Below are positions 36,561 to 45,895 of a stretch of 64,000 nucleotides of DNA, in pieces. The translations under genes were made by a program, and so were the position numbers. The notes beneath the pieces were generated by a model. It made no database searches. It saw only the letters and a list, made by a program, of their open reading frames with translations, and had not been told where the DNA came from. Source of the stretch: Photobacterium sp. GB-56 (GTDB lineage Bacteria > Pseudomonadota > Gammaproteobacteria > Enterobacterales > Vibrionaceae); assembly GCF_003026105.1 (NCBI RefSeq), contig NZ_PYNW01000002.1, forward strand, positions 372,001 to 436,000, read 5' to 3'. Position 1 is the first letter of the stretch; each line of letters opens with the position of its first letter.

Positions 36561-36623
36561 TCACTTTGCAAATTCCGCTGTTAGCACTAAAACCATAATA
36601 AGCAGTGCTGTCGCAAGTTTCAT
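36561..36623 (-). CDS. Possible 20-residue hydrophobic peptide
   Basis: MKLATALLIMVLVLTAEFAK, preceded by CAGGGACATCAA with AGGGA at good spacing. It is one hydrophobic helix with no known relative. It could be a small membrane protein or chance. It is the only notable frame in 36228-36885, which otherwise shows nothing recognisable. Confidence 0.25.
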   Translation of the reverse strand: MKLATALLIMVLVLTAEFAK

Positions 36624-36885
36624 TTGATGTCCCTGCTAACATTTGTTGAAAGCAAAATGTAATGATTTCAATGGCGTTCCAACCCAAGAAAATAATGCGC
36701 TCACTTCTACTATGTCATCAAACGATAGTCCGTGATGACAGTGGAAAATTTAATGCAATATACAGTATTGATATTAATGTGATAATTATCTTAAATTCTG
36801 TACAATTTAATTGATAACAAAGCTGTAACACAACTATACTGTGGTTAACAAAATGTTACATTTGAAAGATTTTAAGGGGCGAAGT

Positions 36886-36975
36886 ATGGATAGTAATTTG
36901 AAACTTGCTGTAGTTACAGCAACAATGACGCTAACGACAATCTTTAGTTACGCAGCAGTAGCCTTATTAGCGTAA
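36886..36975 (+). CDS. ynhF: YnhF (CydH)-family small membrane protein
   Basis: 29 residues, MDSNLKLAVVTATMTLTTIF followed by SYAAVALLA, with AAGGGG upstream of the ATG. The length and the xxNLKLAxxT start followed by one hydrophobic helix match E. coli YnhF, now called CydH, the fourth small subunit of cytochrome bd-I oxidase (recollected comparison). Gene is monocistronic; cydAB is not in the window. A protein this short cannot be proven from sequence alone. Confidence 0.65.
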   Translation: MDSNLKLAVVTATMTLTTIFSYAAVALLA

Positions 36976-37101
36976 TACAATGGCAAGTTAAAAAGATAAG
37001 ATAGAGCTTTAATTTCTTTAACTTGTTTTTTATAAGCGATTCCAACTCTTAAATTAAATACGTATATTACGTCAGAGTGTTTTCTAACCTTTGGGGGAGA
37101 A

Positions 37102-38352
37102 ATGAATTATCTGCCGTTTAGTTTGAGTGCTTTTGATGAAGAATCGATATCACATTTTTCATCACGGCTTTTTGATGCACATAATAAGAAAATAGCATTA
37201 GTTGTTCAGGGTGGGGGACAGCGAGGTATTTTTTCGGCTGGTGTTTTAGACAGTTTCTTAGCACACGAGTTTGATCCTTTTGCTTTGTATATAGGCACAT
37301 CTGCAGGTGCTCTCAATTTATCTTCATTTATTAGCCGTCAGCCACGTTTCGGCTATCAGTTTATTCAAAACTATACGACAACAGATAAATTTTTTAGCTT
37401 ATATAAGTACTTAAGCAAACAACAGCCAATGAACCTTGATTGGGCGCTGCAAGTCGTTTCTCCCACTGGCGAATTAGCCCTCGACTTTCATACCGCGAAA
37501 AGAACCCTACAACATCGACAGGCATTCGCCTGCGCAACACGTAAAGATACCCTTAAAGATATCTATATGCCGATGTACCAAGATGATTGGTATGAAGTTT
37601 TGCGTGCGAGTTGTGCTATTCCTGTTTTATACAATTTACCTGTTAATATGAATGAGCTGGAATGGGTTGATGGTGGTGTGAGCGCTGCGATACCGGCTAA
37701 AGAAGCATGGCGTCGAGGGGCTGATCTGGTTATTGTGATTCGAACTGAGCCTCTTGATCATGACAATCATGCCGATAAGGGGATCTTTGATGACTGGCGT
37801 GAAAGTGTTGAAACTTACTTACCCTATTATATTAATAAGCTTAGCCTTAATGAATCGGTAGATAGAATTAAAACGGTTCATCATGAATTAAGTCACCGTT
37901 TTGAACAGTGGCGAGAACAATACCGTAACGACACTATCGATATTAAAGATAAAGATGATATACAGAAAGAACTTTCATATTTGGATAGTAAAAGTAAAGA
38001 GGCATTGAAGCAGCCTATTTTTGGTAATAAAAGTTGGCTATCACATATGAATATTGAACGTTTATTAAAATTAGCGAGGCAGAGTAATAATTCCGACGTA
38101 ATTGAAATGTTACTTCAATATTACAAAACTCACCAAGATATGAATGATTTTTTAGTGAATCCACCCGATGGGTTACAAGTTATCCAAATAGCGCCTGAAA
38201 AGTCATTGAAGAGCCGAGCCCTATTGAGTAGTAAAGATGATTTAGAAATGGATTATCGAGAAGGAAAGATAATTGGACGTAAGTTTTTAGATTTTTTTTC
38301 AAATATTTTAAATGAAAAAAGCAGTTTAATGCAGTACATGCGAAATGAGTAA
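37102..38352 (+). CDS. Patatin-like phospholipase
   Basis: 416 residues. The patatin domain (about 28-215) has the oxyanion loop GGGQRG, the nucleophile elbow GTSAG and the catalytic Asp in WVDGGVSAAIPA. The C-terminal 200 residues are charged and helical, of unknown role. There is no signal peptide, so it is probably cytoplasmic like YjjU-type enzymes. GGGAGA ribosome site. It faces volA convergently; a perfect 9-bp hairpin separates them. Confidence 0.85.
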   Translation: MNYLPFSLSAFDEESISHFSSRLFDAHNKKIALVVQGGGQRGIFSAGVLDSFLAHEFDPFALYIGTSAGALNLSSFISRQPRFGYQFIQNYTTTDKFFSLYKYLSKQQPMNLDWALQVVSPTGELALDFHTAKRTLQHRQAFACATRKDTLKDIYMPMYQDDWYEVLRASCAIPVLYNLPVNMNELEWVDGGVSAAIPAKEAWRRGADLVIVIRTEPLDHDNHADKGIFDDWRESVETYLPYYINKLSLNESVDRIKTVHHELSHRFEQWREQYRNDTIDIKDKDDIQKELSYLDSKSKEALKQPIFGNKSWLSHMNIERLLKLARQSNNSDVIEMLLQYYKTHQDMNDFLVNPPDGLQVIQIAPEKSLKSRALLSSKDDLEMDYREGKIIGRKFLDFFSNILNEKSSLMQYMRNE

Positions 38353-38353
38353 A

Positions 38354-38376
38354 CCGAGTAAGAATTGCTTACTCGG
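38354..38376. terminator. Hairpin between the patatin gene and volA
   Basis: CCGAGTAAG and CTTACTCGG pair perfectly around AATTG. T-runs are modest on both strands. Confidence 0.55.
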
Positions 38377-38397
38377 CTATTGTCTCTTTGTTATCTA

Positions 38398-40830
38398 TTA
38401 ATCATAAAATGAAGTAATAACACTGCCATTATTAATAGTAAGCGATGTTCCTTTACTATTAATAAATGAGGCGATAACACTCTGCATTTCATTTGTTGCA
38501 GCAATACTTTGTTCTGTTGCGGGCTGTGATAGCTCGGATGGATTCAGAGGTGTAAGCACTGAACTGTGATATCCACCCTCAAATCTCACCGCTGTTTTCA
38601 GAGGTGACCCTGTTACAGACTTGAGTGTTTGAGTCAATTGTAGTGGTTTTAGAAGTGGCGTAGTTCCTGTAAATGGTGAATAAATTGGATCCGTGCCTTG
38701 TGTCGATTTATTTGGAATCACCATATCATTTTTCATTTCTTCTAATAAAACAGCGGTTGTTTTTGGAATAAATGAAGCGTGATTTATTGGATCTGCTGGG
38801 TCCATGACGGTTTGCGCGGCATAGGCAAACTTATTAAAATTGTCATTTAAAGTATCGAGTGTTATTTGGGCCAGTGAGTTCCCTGAATCTTTACTTGTAT
38901 TTAGCTGTGCAATATAGCTCTTAAAACACAATGCAAGATTTGTGTTACCACATTGTTTAGAGAATGATGGGTTAGTCGCGTCAACTATTCCACCTTTAAT
39001 GAGATCACTAAAACTTGGCGAGTTTAGTAGTAAGTATGGTATCTCAGCACCTGGGTTTGCGAGTGCAACGGTATCAATATTAAATAACGTTTTATTATAC
39101 TGGTCATTAAATATAGTTCTGTTCGCGATGTCTGCGACATCAACACCGGTAATAGCGCCAAGAGAGTGACCAGCAAAACTTACACCATTATTAAGAGATA
39201 ATGCTGACAGTTGTTCCCCTAATTCACTAGGATCAGAGTCTGTTATTACTTTGCCTATGATTGCACGCAAGTTAACAACATCAATAACACTTTGACGTAA
39301 ATTATCTCTAGCTACAGCAAGATCTATAAAGTTTAGAAACATCTTTGGATCTTCTGAAGCGTTCTTACCACCGACACCTCGAGTACCATGAAGAGGTAAA
39401 TCAATAGCAAAAATAGCTCGACATTGATTACCAATAATTTTGTCAGGTAAGCTTGGATTCGAATAAACAAATTGCTCTTTATTTGATGTTACACCGTGTT
39501 GGAAAATCGTCACGCTGTAACCTGACTGCTTACATTTTTCTTGGTTTTCTTTGTCCAACTTCGGCATGATTAAATTATATTGTACTGCCGCAACTGATTG
39601 TAGTTGGGGAACAGGACTATAACGAGTGATCAATCTTTCTGGATCGAGTTGCTTACCATTAGCTAGCGTTAACTTTTGACCTTTCAGTGCTGTTAGTACT
39701 TTAATTTGTGTCGCTTTATCTGTTGCTACTTTTGCAAGATCTATGTCAGAGATATGTAGATCTGAAAGTTGAGAAGCAATCGCGCGTTTATCAGCTTCAC
39801 TACCGTTAGTCAGAATATATTTAATTTTCGCAAGGCTTGGCATATCACTTTTCCAAGGGCTGACTAAATATTTCTCTGGTGCGTTAGGGGCTGAGGATAT
39901 TTTATGGCTGTCTGTAGATAAATAATAAGGAAGAAAAACGGTTCCAGTATAAATCTCATTACCAGCAGGTGTTGTTGCTCCATCTGCTCCACCAAGTTGC
40001 GGTCGTGTTATTTTATAGAGATTATCTTGGTTTGCTATGTCGTCACTAGCAATCACAGGCTCATCTGTTTCAATTTGTTTTGAAATTGTCTGTAGAGTCG
40101 CCATTTTTGCAGCATACAATACATCGCCAACAGATAATGTGGTAAACCATGAAGAGAAAATGATATCCCGTTTTTTAACGATATTATGGAATGCTTCCTC
40201 TGTTGCATGGGTGATCTTTTGAGCTGGAATTAATGCTTTGGCTGGTGGCGTGCTATCAGCTTTTAGTAAAGCATAAGAGTTACTCATACCTACCGCTTTA
40301 CCATTTACATCTTTAAGATCATTTGTTAATGCAAACATATAGTTACTTGATGGATCCAGAGGCTTAAGCAGCATTACAATTAAGCTATTGCCAGAAACCG
40401 TCACCATAAAGTCCCCGTTTTGCTGGGATAATTGTGTAGGCTGTGTGGTATCGTCAGGGTTGGTAGGATCGCCTGATTTAATTAAGTAAAAGCTATTCGC
40501 TGCTGTTGCAGGATCAAGTGCCTTACCTTTAAAATTAATCGTAATAGGCTGAGTTGTACTCCAACCATCGGTTTGTCCCATTGCGATTTCAGGTGCAGTT
40601 GCGCCTTCACGTGTCGCTAATGTGCCATCTTGTGCATCCATACCTAGATAGCTAGGGATCACAATGGTTTTATTAGCTGACAGTAAATCAAAATCAATCT
40701 TTGTTTCTGCTTTTAAGCTGTCTGCAATATCAGGATCAATGGTTGGTTTAACGGTCGTTTGACTACCGCCACCACAACCAACCATGCTTAATGCAGACGC
40801 GACGATTAATGCGATTGAATTAAATTTCAT
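38398..40830 (-). CDS. volA: Surface lipoprotein lysophospholipase VolA
   Basis: 810 residues. Lipoprotein signal ends in LSMVGCGGG (lipobox Cys near 19). The N-terminal half has Ig-like features (INFKGKALDPATAANSFYLI). The alpha/beta-hydrolase part includes VTIFQHGVTSNKEQF, IDLPLHGTRG and the nucleophile elbow SFAGHSLGAITG; a His in FEGGYHSSVL may complete the triad. VolA of V. cholerae is an outer-membrane lysophospholipase that frees fatty acids for FadL, and the two genes are adjacent here as there. Confidence 0.88.
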   Translation of the reverse strand: MKFNSIALIVASALSMVGCGGGSQTTVKPTIDPDIADSLKAETKIDFDLLSANKTIVIPSYLGMDAQDGTLATREGATAPEIAMGQTDGWSTTQPITINFKGKALDPATAANSFYLIKSGDPTNPDDTTQPTQLSQQNGDFMVTVSGNSLIVMLLKPLDPSSNYMFALTNDLKDVNGKAVGMSNSYALLKADSTPPAKALIPAQKITHATEEAFHNIVKKRDIIFSSWFTTLSVGDVLYAAKMATLQTISKQIETDEPVIASDDIANQDNLYKITRPQLGGADGATTPAGNEIYTGTVFLPYYLSTDSHKISSAPNAPEKYLVSPWKSDMPSLAKIKYILTNGSEADKRAIASQLSDLHISDIDLAKVATDKATQIKVLTALKGQKLTLANGKQLDPERLITRYSPVPQLQSVAAVQYNLIMPKLDKENQEKCKQSGYSVTIFQHGVTSNKEQFVYSNPSLPDKIIGNQCRAIFAIDLPLHGTRGVGGKNASEDPKMFLNFIDLAVARDNLRQSVIDVVNLRAIIGKVITDSDPSELGEQLSALSLNNGVSFAGHSLGAITGVDVADIANRTIFNDQYNKTLFNIDTVALANPGAEIPYLLLNSPSFSDLIKGGIVDATNPSFSKQCGNTNLALCFKSYIAQLNTSKDSGNSLAQITLDTLNDNFNKFAYAAQTVMDPADPINHASFIPKTTAVLLEEMKNDMVIPNKSTQGTDPIYSPFTGTTPLLKPLQLTQTLKSVTGSPLKTAVRFEGGYHSSVLTPLNPSELSQPATEQSIAATNEMQSVIASFINSKGTSLTINNGSVITSFYD

Positions 40831-40866
40831 TTTATTTATTCCAAATAATTAATTAGTTACAACGCA

Positions 40867-42111
40867 TTAAAAGCGATAGTTAAGCTGTGCAGCGACAAGA
40901 TACGCTTTACCACGAGAGGTAAACGTACTGTTATCTTCAACGAAGGTGGCTTTCTTACTGTGAATGTATGAAAGACCCATATCGACAGAAAGATCTGGGT
41001 TGAAGTGGTAAGTCGCACCTGCTGAATACCAGTAACGATCAGTATCTGGAATACTTAGTGTTGCTTGGCCTGCATTTTGGTCAAGGGCAAAACCGTAACG
41101 AAGTGTCCATTCATCATTCATTGTGTAAGTCGTACCGACAGCCCAACGATAGGTATCTTTGTAATTTTCTTTTTTCAGTAAACAGGTACCAACTTGACCA
41201 TTAAAGCCTGGCTTACATTGTGAGCTAGTGGCACGAATTTCTTTAAACTTGTTGTATTGTGTCCACTGTAAGCTATAGCTGATCGCCCATTGTGAATTTA
41301 GTTGATGGAAACCAGAAAACTCTGCGATAGCGGGGAGCGGTAACGAAAGGTTAGCAGAAACAGTGTTATGTGGTTTACCGGTTATTGAGCCTAAATAATC
41401 GGTAAAATCACCATCAAAGTTAAGATTAACTTGTGAGCGGTAACTTAGGCCAAAACGGTTATTCTGATCTAATTCATAAAGTGCGCCAATATTCCAACCC
41501 CAGCCCCAACTTGTGCCTTTTAAGTTGATTGCATTGTCACTTGGTTGACTATTAGGAACCGCCAATGAAAGTGCACCTAAACGGCGATCAAACTCGGCAT
41601 TAGCATAAACAAGGCTAACACCGCCGCCAATGCTGAAGTGTGGATTTAAACGGTAGGCAATATTTGGATTAAAGTTGAATGTTTCAAGGGACGTTTTGCC
41701 TGCCAATAACCCTGCGTTGAAATCGTTAGGGTACTTTGTTGTTACACCGTAATTACTGAAAAGTGCAAGACCAACCGCGACTTTGTCATTGATTGGTTGA
41801 ATATAATAGCCCGCAGGAACAAAGCTAACGGGGGCGATATTTTTTGCGCCTTGATCAAAGCTATGATCGTAAATATCAACAGAAGGTATGACAACACTTG
41901 CTACGGTAGAAACTTCTGCGTGTTTAAATAAGGTCATCGCGGCAGGGTTGCGAGCTAACACGGCGGCAGAATCAGCAAAGGCAGCATCGCCTGCGTAGGC
42001 ACGACCTAAACCCGCAGCTGAATGTTCTGATACTTGGTAGCCAGCAGCATAGCTTTGACTCGAAATGGCTAGACCAATAACACATGTAATATAACGTTTT
42101 TTAATGGACAT
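40867..42111 (-). CDS. fadL: Long-chain fatty acid outer-membrane transporter FadL
   Basis: 414 residues. Signal peptide (cleavage after SQSYA, near residue 22), then the FadL N-terminal hatch AGYQVSEHSAAGLGRAYAGD and NPAAMTLF. The C-terminal part is a 14-strand-type barrel ending in AAQLNYRF. It carries long-chain fatty acids across the outer membrane. volA begins 36 nt downstream on the same strand, forming a lipase-uptake unit. Confidence 0.93.
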   Translation of the reverse strand: MSIKKRYITCVIGLAISSQSYAAGYQVSEHSAAGLGRAYAGDAAFADSAAVLARNPAAMTLFKHAEVSTVASVVIPSVDIYDHSFDQGAKNIAPVSFVPAGYYIQPINDKVAVGLALFSNYGVTTKYPNDFNAGLLAGKTSLETFNFNPNIAYRLNPHFSIGGGVSLVYANAEFDRRLGALSLAVPNSQPSDNAINLKGTSWGWGWNIGALYELDQNNRFGLSYRSQVNLNFDGDFTDYLGSITGKPHNTVSANLSLPLPAIAEFSGFHQLNSQWAISYSLQWTQYNKFKEIRATSSQCKPGFNGQVGTCLLKKENYKDTYRWAVGTTYTMNDEWTLRYGFALDQNAGQATLSIPDTDRYWYSAGATYHFNPDLSVDMGLSYIHSKKATFVEDNSTFTSRGKAYLVAAQLNYRF

Positions 42112-42220
42112 TAACTGTCTCTCTTTTTATTAGCTTCTTGCTCTTCCATTGGGGTGCTAAATGGCGGCATTATTTTTAGAGAGAGAAGTATATGTATACC
42201 TAAAAAGAATACTAAGTAAA

Positions 42221-42236
42221 TTTGACAATTGTCACA
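42221..42236. promoter_or_regulatory. CRP-like site upstream of fadL
   Basis: On the minus strand TGTGACAATTGTCAAA fits TGTGA-N6-TCACA with one mismatch. It lies about 115 bp upstream of the fadL start, consistent with catabolite control. No FadR box was recognised in 42112-42458. Confidence 0.5.
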
Positions 42237-42458
42237 TAAATAGCGTTTGTTTGGCTGTGTTTTATTCTTCACGTTGTTTTTTTATACAAATAAAATGAGC
42301 TTAAAATTAAAGTATTTGCTCTAATATCAGTCGTGTAAATTATAAATTGTTTAAAAAAAGGACAAAAATAAAGAAGGTCACTGTATTGGCTTCAGAAAAA
42401 AATGACAGCTAATAACGATAGTTTATATCGATAACTATAGAATGTGTTGGAATAAAAA

Positions 42459-42486
42459 ACGCGATAAGAGAGAGCTCCTATCGCGT
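42459..42486 (-). terminator. Terminator after ppaC
   Basis: ACGCGATA pairs with TATCGCGT around 12 nt, with TTTTTTATT following on the minus strand. Confidence 0.7.
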
Positions 42487-42518
42487 CATATTTGGTGGCT
42501 AGTACTAAAACCTAATAA

Positions 42519-43424
42519 TTAAGCAAGTACTGTTTGTAGCCAAGGCCAGCCTTGTTTCTTACGGCTTAGCGTATTTTCCATCATTAGAACGCCATCTTTT
42601 GCATGCGCGTCTAAAATGTTGTTCCAATCACCAGTGTAAAGTAGGCGAGTCGTACTTGTTGTAATATCTGTTAGCATTAGTGCTGCCATCGCTAAACCTT
42701 CTTCGTCACAACGACGTTGTAGATCTGCTTGAAGCTCTTCAATCATGCTGTCAACTTGCTCTAGTGTTGCAAGTTCAATTTGACCAACAACAACGTCACG
42801 GTCGTTGAAAGGGTAGCCTTTAAGATCTTTATCAACTAATTGCGCAGCAGTAAGACCTTCAATGTCAGTCTTTGCAATTAGTAGTGCTTTAATGAATGCT
42901 TCAAGATCTTGAACATCAGCAATTTGAGCAAGCTCGTGTACTGCGTCTTTATCTTTTTGTGTACATGTTGGCGATGCGAAGCCAACAGTGTCAGATAGGA
43001 TTGCAGACATCATAAGAACAGCAAGTTCACGTGTGATTTCGTGGCCTTCAATCTTAAATAGGTTAAATAGAACAGTACAAGTACAACCTACAGGCCAGAT
43101 CCATGCTTCCATTGGATTGATTGTCATTACATCACCTAGACGGTGGTGGTCAACAATACCTACAACTTCAGCGTCTGCTAGGTCGTCAGGTGCTTGAGCA
43201 AGATCAGAGTAGTCAACTAACCATACTTTCTCGCCAGCAACACTTGTACGTAGCTCAGGAGCTGCAACGCCAGCAAGTTCAAGGATGTGTTGAGTTTCAC
43301 GGTTCATTTCGCCTTGACGAATTGCTGTCGCTTCAAGACCACGTGCTTTAAGAAACGCTGTACAAACTAGTGCTGAGCAAATGCTATCACTATCAGGGTT
43401 TTTGTGACCTACTACTTGGATCAT
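42519..43424 (-). CDS. ppaC: Manganese-dependent inorganic pyrophosphatase
   Basis: 301 residues, DHH family II pyrophosphatase. Metal motifs: VVGHKNPDSDSICSAL, WLVDYSDLAQ, GIVDHHRLGD (DHH) and LSDTVGFASPTCT. The C-terminal DHHA2 domain has SRKKQGWPWL (the SRKKQ active-site motif). It hydrolyses pyrophosphate to drive biosynthesis. It is monocistronic with its own terminator. Confidence 0.93.
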   Translation of the reverse strand: MIQVVGHKNPDSDSICSALVCTAFLKARGLEATAIRQGEMNRETQHILELAGVAAPELRTSVAGEKVWLVDYSDLAQAPDDLADAEVVGIVDHHRLGDVMTINPMEAWIWPVGCTCTVLFNLFKIEGHEITRELAVLMMSAILSDTVGFASPTCTQKDKDAVHELAQIADVQDLEAFIKALLIAKTDIEGLTAAQLVDKDLKGYPFNDRDVVVGQIELATLEQVDSMIEELQADLQRRCDEEGLAMAALMLTDITTSTTRLLYTGDWNNILDAHAKDGVLMMENTLSRKKQGWPWLQTVLA

Positions 43425-43614
43425 GATGTTTCCTTAACTAAGTCATGCAATAATATTTAACTGAATGACGTAATACGATTTAACTTAATTACAGCCGATT
43501 ATACCTATAAGCCTGCTTTTTTATAGGTATAAGTGTTATCAAGTTTATTGAGTACCGAGGATTTTAGAGATTTTTTTCTTATATTCAACAAAATTAACAA
43601 CTAGCTGAAAAAAT

Positions 43615-43644
43615 AAAGGCATGGTTAATTAAAACCATGCCTTT
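43615..43644 (-). terminator. Terminator after the GGGtGRT gene
   Basis: AAAGGCATGGTT and AACCATGCCTTT pair perfectly (12 bp) around 6 nt, with ATTTTTTC after it on the minus strand. Confidence 0.8.
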
Positions 43645-43680
43645 TATCGTTATTTGAAGATAAAGATTTTAAATTTCTGC

Positions 43681-44685
43681 TTACGCGGTTTGCGCTTGCT
43701 CAATTGCTACTGCAACAGCCACTGTTGCACCAACCATTGGATTATTACCCATACCAATTAAGCCCATCATTTCTACGTGAGCAGGTACAGATGAAGAACC
43801 AGCAAATTGAGCGTCAGAGTGCATACGACCCATGGTGTCAGTCAGGCCGTAAGATGCAGGACCTGCCGCTACGTTATCTGGGTGAAGAGTACGACCAGTA
43901 CCGCCGCCTGATGCAACTGAGAAGTAATCTTGGCCTGCTTCTAGACGTTCTTTTTTGTATGTACCAGCCACTGGGTGTTGGAAGCGAGTAGGGTTAGTCG
44001 AGTTACCTGTAATAGAGATATCAACATTCTCGCGGTGCATAATCGCTACACCTTCACGCACATCATCAGCACCGTAACAGTTAATTTCGCCACGTTGTGT
44101 TTGAGAGAAGCGACGTTCATTAACGATTTCAAGTTCACCAGTCGTGTAGTTGAACTGAGTTTGTACATAGTTAAAGCCGTTAATACGCGCAATAAGGTAA
44201 GCTGCATCTTTACCCAAACCGTTAAGAATAACGCGTAGTGGGTTAGTACGTACCTTGTTTGCGTTTAGTGCGATTTTGATTGCACCTTCAGCTGCAGCAT
44301 AGGATTCGTGACCTGCTAGGAATGCAAAACACTGAGTTTCATTGCTTAGAAGACGCGCACCTAGACGACCATGACCTAAACCCACTTTACGTTGGTCAGC
44401 AACAGAGCCTGGGATACAGAATGCTTGTAGACCTTGGCCTAAAAACTCAGCCGCTTCAGCCGCTGTTTTTGCGCCTTCTTTTAGTGCGATTGCAGCGCCT
44501 AGAACATATGCCCATGATGCGTTTTCAAACGCAATTGGTTGGGTTTCTTTTACGATATCGTAAGCGTTAACACCTTTATCTTCGATGTATTGACGCGCTT
44601 CTTCAAGTGAAGAAAAACCATATTGTTCTAGAACGGGTGTGATTTGGTTAATACGACGATCAAAGCTTTCAAATAATGCAGCCAT
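43681..44685 (-). CDS. GGGtGRT family protein of unknown function
   Basis: 334 residues. The family-naming motif is present as SVASGGGTGRTLHPDNVAAG. Other conserved-looking blocks are GQGLQAFCIPGSVADQRKVGLGHGR (shown in part), CFAFLAGHESYAAAEGAI and INCYGADDVREGV, each with one Cys. There is no signal peptide. In anaerobes and archaea such genes are recalled next to NifU-like scaffold genes, as here (65 nt after the scaffold gene). The function is not established; a role in FeS or sulfur handling is inferred from the neighbour. Confidence 0.8.
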   Translation of the reverse strand: MAALFESFDRRINQITPVLEQYGFSSLEEARQYIEDKGVNAYDIVKETQPIAFENASWAYVLGAAIALKEGAKTAAEAAEFLGQGLQAFCIPGSVADQRKVGLGHGRLGARLLSNETQCFAFLAGHESYAAAEGAIKIALNANKVRTNPLRVILNGLGKDAAYLIARINGFNYVQTQFNYTTGELEIVNERRFSQTQRGEINCYGADDVREGVAIMHRENVDISITGNSTNPTRFQHPVAGTYKKERLEAGQDYFSVASGGGTGRTLHPDNVAAGPASYGLTDTMGRMHSDAQFAGSSSVPAHVEMMGLIGMGNNPMVGATVAVAVAIEQAQTA

Positions 44686-44750
44686 GATAAAATCCTCAAT
44701 AAATTTAGCAAATTAGGTGTAATTGAATATATGGATAACAGCTTGGCTGA

Positions 44751-45443
44751 TTATTCGTGACGAGGATCGATTGTGCGAACCGCTTCGTCAAAACGACCAT
44801 ATTGACCTGTTGCTTGTTCCATTGCTTGATCTGCTGGAACACCTTTACCGATAGATTCCATCATCTTACCGATGTTAACGAAGCGGTAGCCGATGATTTC
44901 GTCGTTGTCATCAAGTGCGATTTTAGTAACGTAACCTTCAGCCATCTCCATGTAACGAGGGCCTTTTTCACGAGTACCGTAATGCGTACCTACTTGGCTA
45001 CGTAAACCTTTACCAAGGTCTTCTAGACCAGCACCAATTGGTAGACCGTCTAAAGAGAAAGCCGTTTGTGTGCGACCGTAAACGTATTGAAGGAAAATTT
45101 CACGCATTGCAACGTTGATAGCATCACATACTAGGTCAGTATTTAGTGCTTCAAGGATAGTTTTACCAGTGATGATTTCTGAAGCCATTGCTGCAGAGTG
45201 AGTCATACCTGAGCAACCGATAGTTTCGATTAATGCTTCTTCAATGATACCGTTTTTCACGTTTAAAGTTAGTTTTGCAGCACCTTGTTGTGGTGCACAA
45301 GTACCACAACCGTGGCTAACACCAGAAATTGCAATAACATCTTTAGGTTGTACCCAGCGACCTTCAACAGGAATGGGTGCAGACTCGTGATGTGGACCAC
45401 GAGAGATAGGACACATATTTTGTACTTCAGTTGAGTATTGCAT
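44751..45443 (-). CDS. NifU/IscU-like iron-sulfur scaffold protein
   Basis: 230 residues with a NifU N-terminal-type core. Candidate cluster ligands are in QNMCPISRG, SHGCGTCAPQQG, ETIGCSGMTHSAAMASEIITG and TDLVCDAINV. It differs from housekeeping IscU (about 128 residues) by length and by an extended C-terminus (GYVTKIALDDNDEIIGYRFV). It is co-transcribed with the GGGtGRT gene, and no iscS or suf genes are near. A dedicated FeS assembly or repair role is inferred. Confidence 0.75.
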   Translation of the reverse strand: MQYSTEVQNMCPISRGPHHESAPIPVEGRWVQPKDVIAISGVSHGCGTCAPQQGAAKLTLNVKNGIIEEALIETIGCSGMTHSAAMASEIITGKTILEALNTDLVCDAINVAMREIFLQYVYGRTQTAFSLDGLPIGAGLEDLGKGLRSQVGTHYGTREKGPRYMEMAEGYVTKIALDDNDEIIGYRFVNIGKMMESIGKGVPADQAMEQATGQYGRFDEAVRTIDPRHE

Positions 45444-45895
45444 TGCTCTGCCTCACTAGACACCGCGTTACTAATTATAAAACTCAGAGTAGGAAAGAGT
45501 TGTATAACGCTCAGCCGTGTTGAATTGATAATTCTTTATCGAGCAGAAAATAGAAGAGGACAAAAATGAAATAACAACGCGACGAATGCAAAAATTAATA
45601 TAATTAATTAAAATTATAAATATCCATTTAAACAAATACACGGTCCTCGACGATTTAAAGTCGAATGTTGTTAGACGTCATTATCCTTTATTGAAAGGCG
45701 GTTAAAGGAGGAACATCATCTCCCGCCATAAAACCTATTATTTATGGCATACGATATAGAGATATAAATATCTCTTTCTCTGATAAGATAAATATACGCT
45801 TTTATTCTAATGCCGTGTAATTTAAAAAAAAGAATAAAGATTTCAAATATGAAAAAACTGAATGAGAATAAATATCATTATATTCTCATTAGTCT
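45444..45895. other. Intergenic region with hairpins
   Basis: No gene is supported. Bases 45861-45888 (AATGAGAATA pairing with TATTCTCATT) form a likely terminator for the minus-strand EAL gene's opposite neighbour or an anti-sense hairpin close to its stop. AGAGATAT-AA-ATATCTCT lies near 45754-45772. No FNR or IscR box was recognised ahead of the NifU-like gene. Confidence 0.3.
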
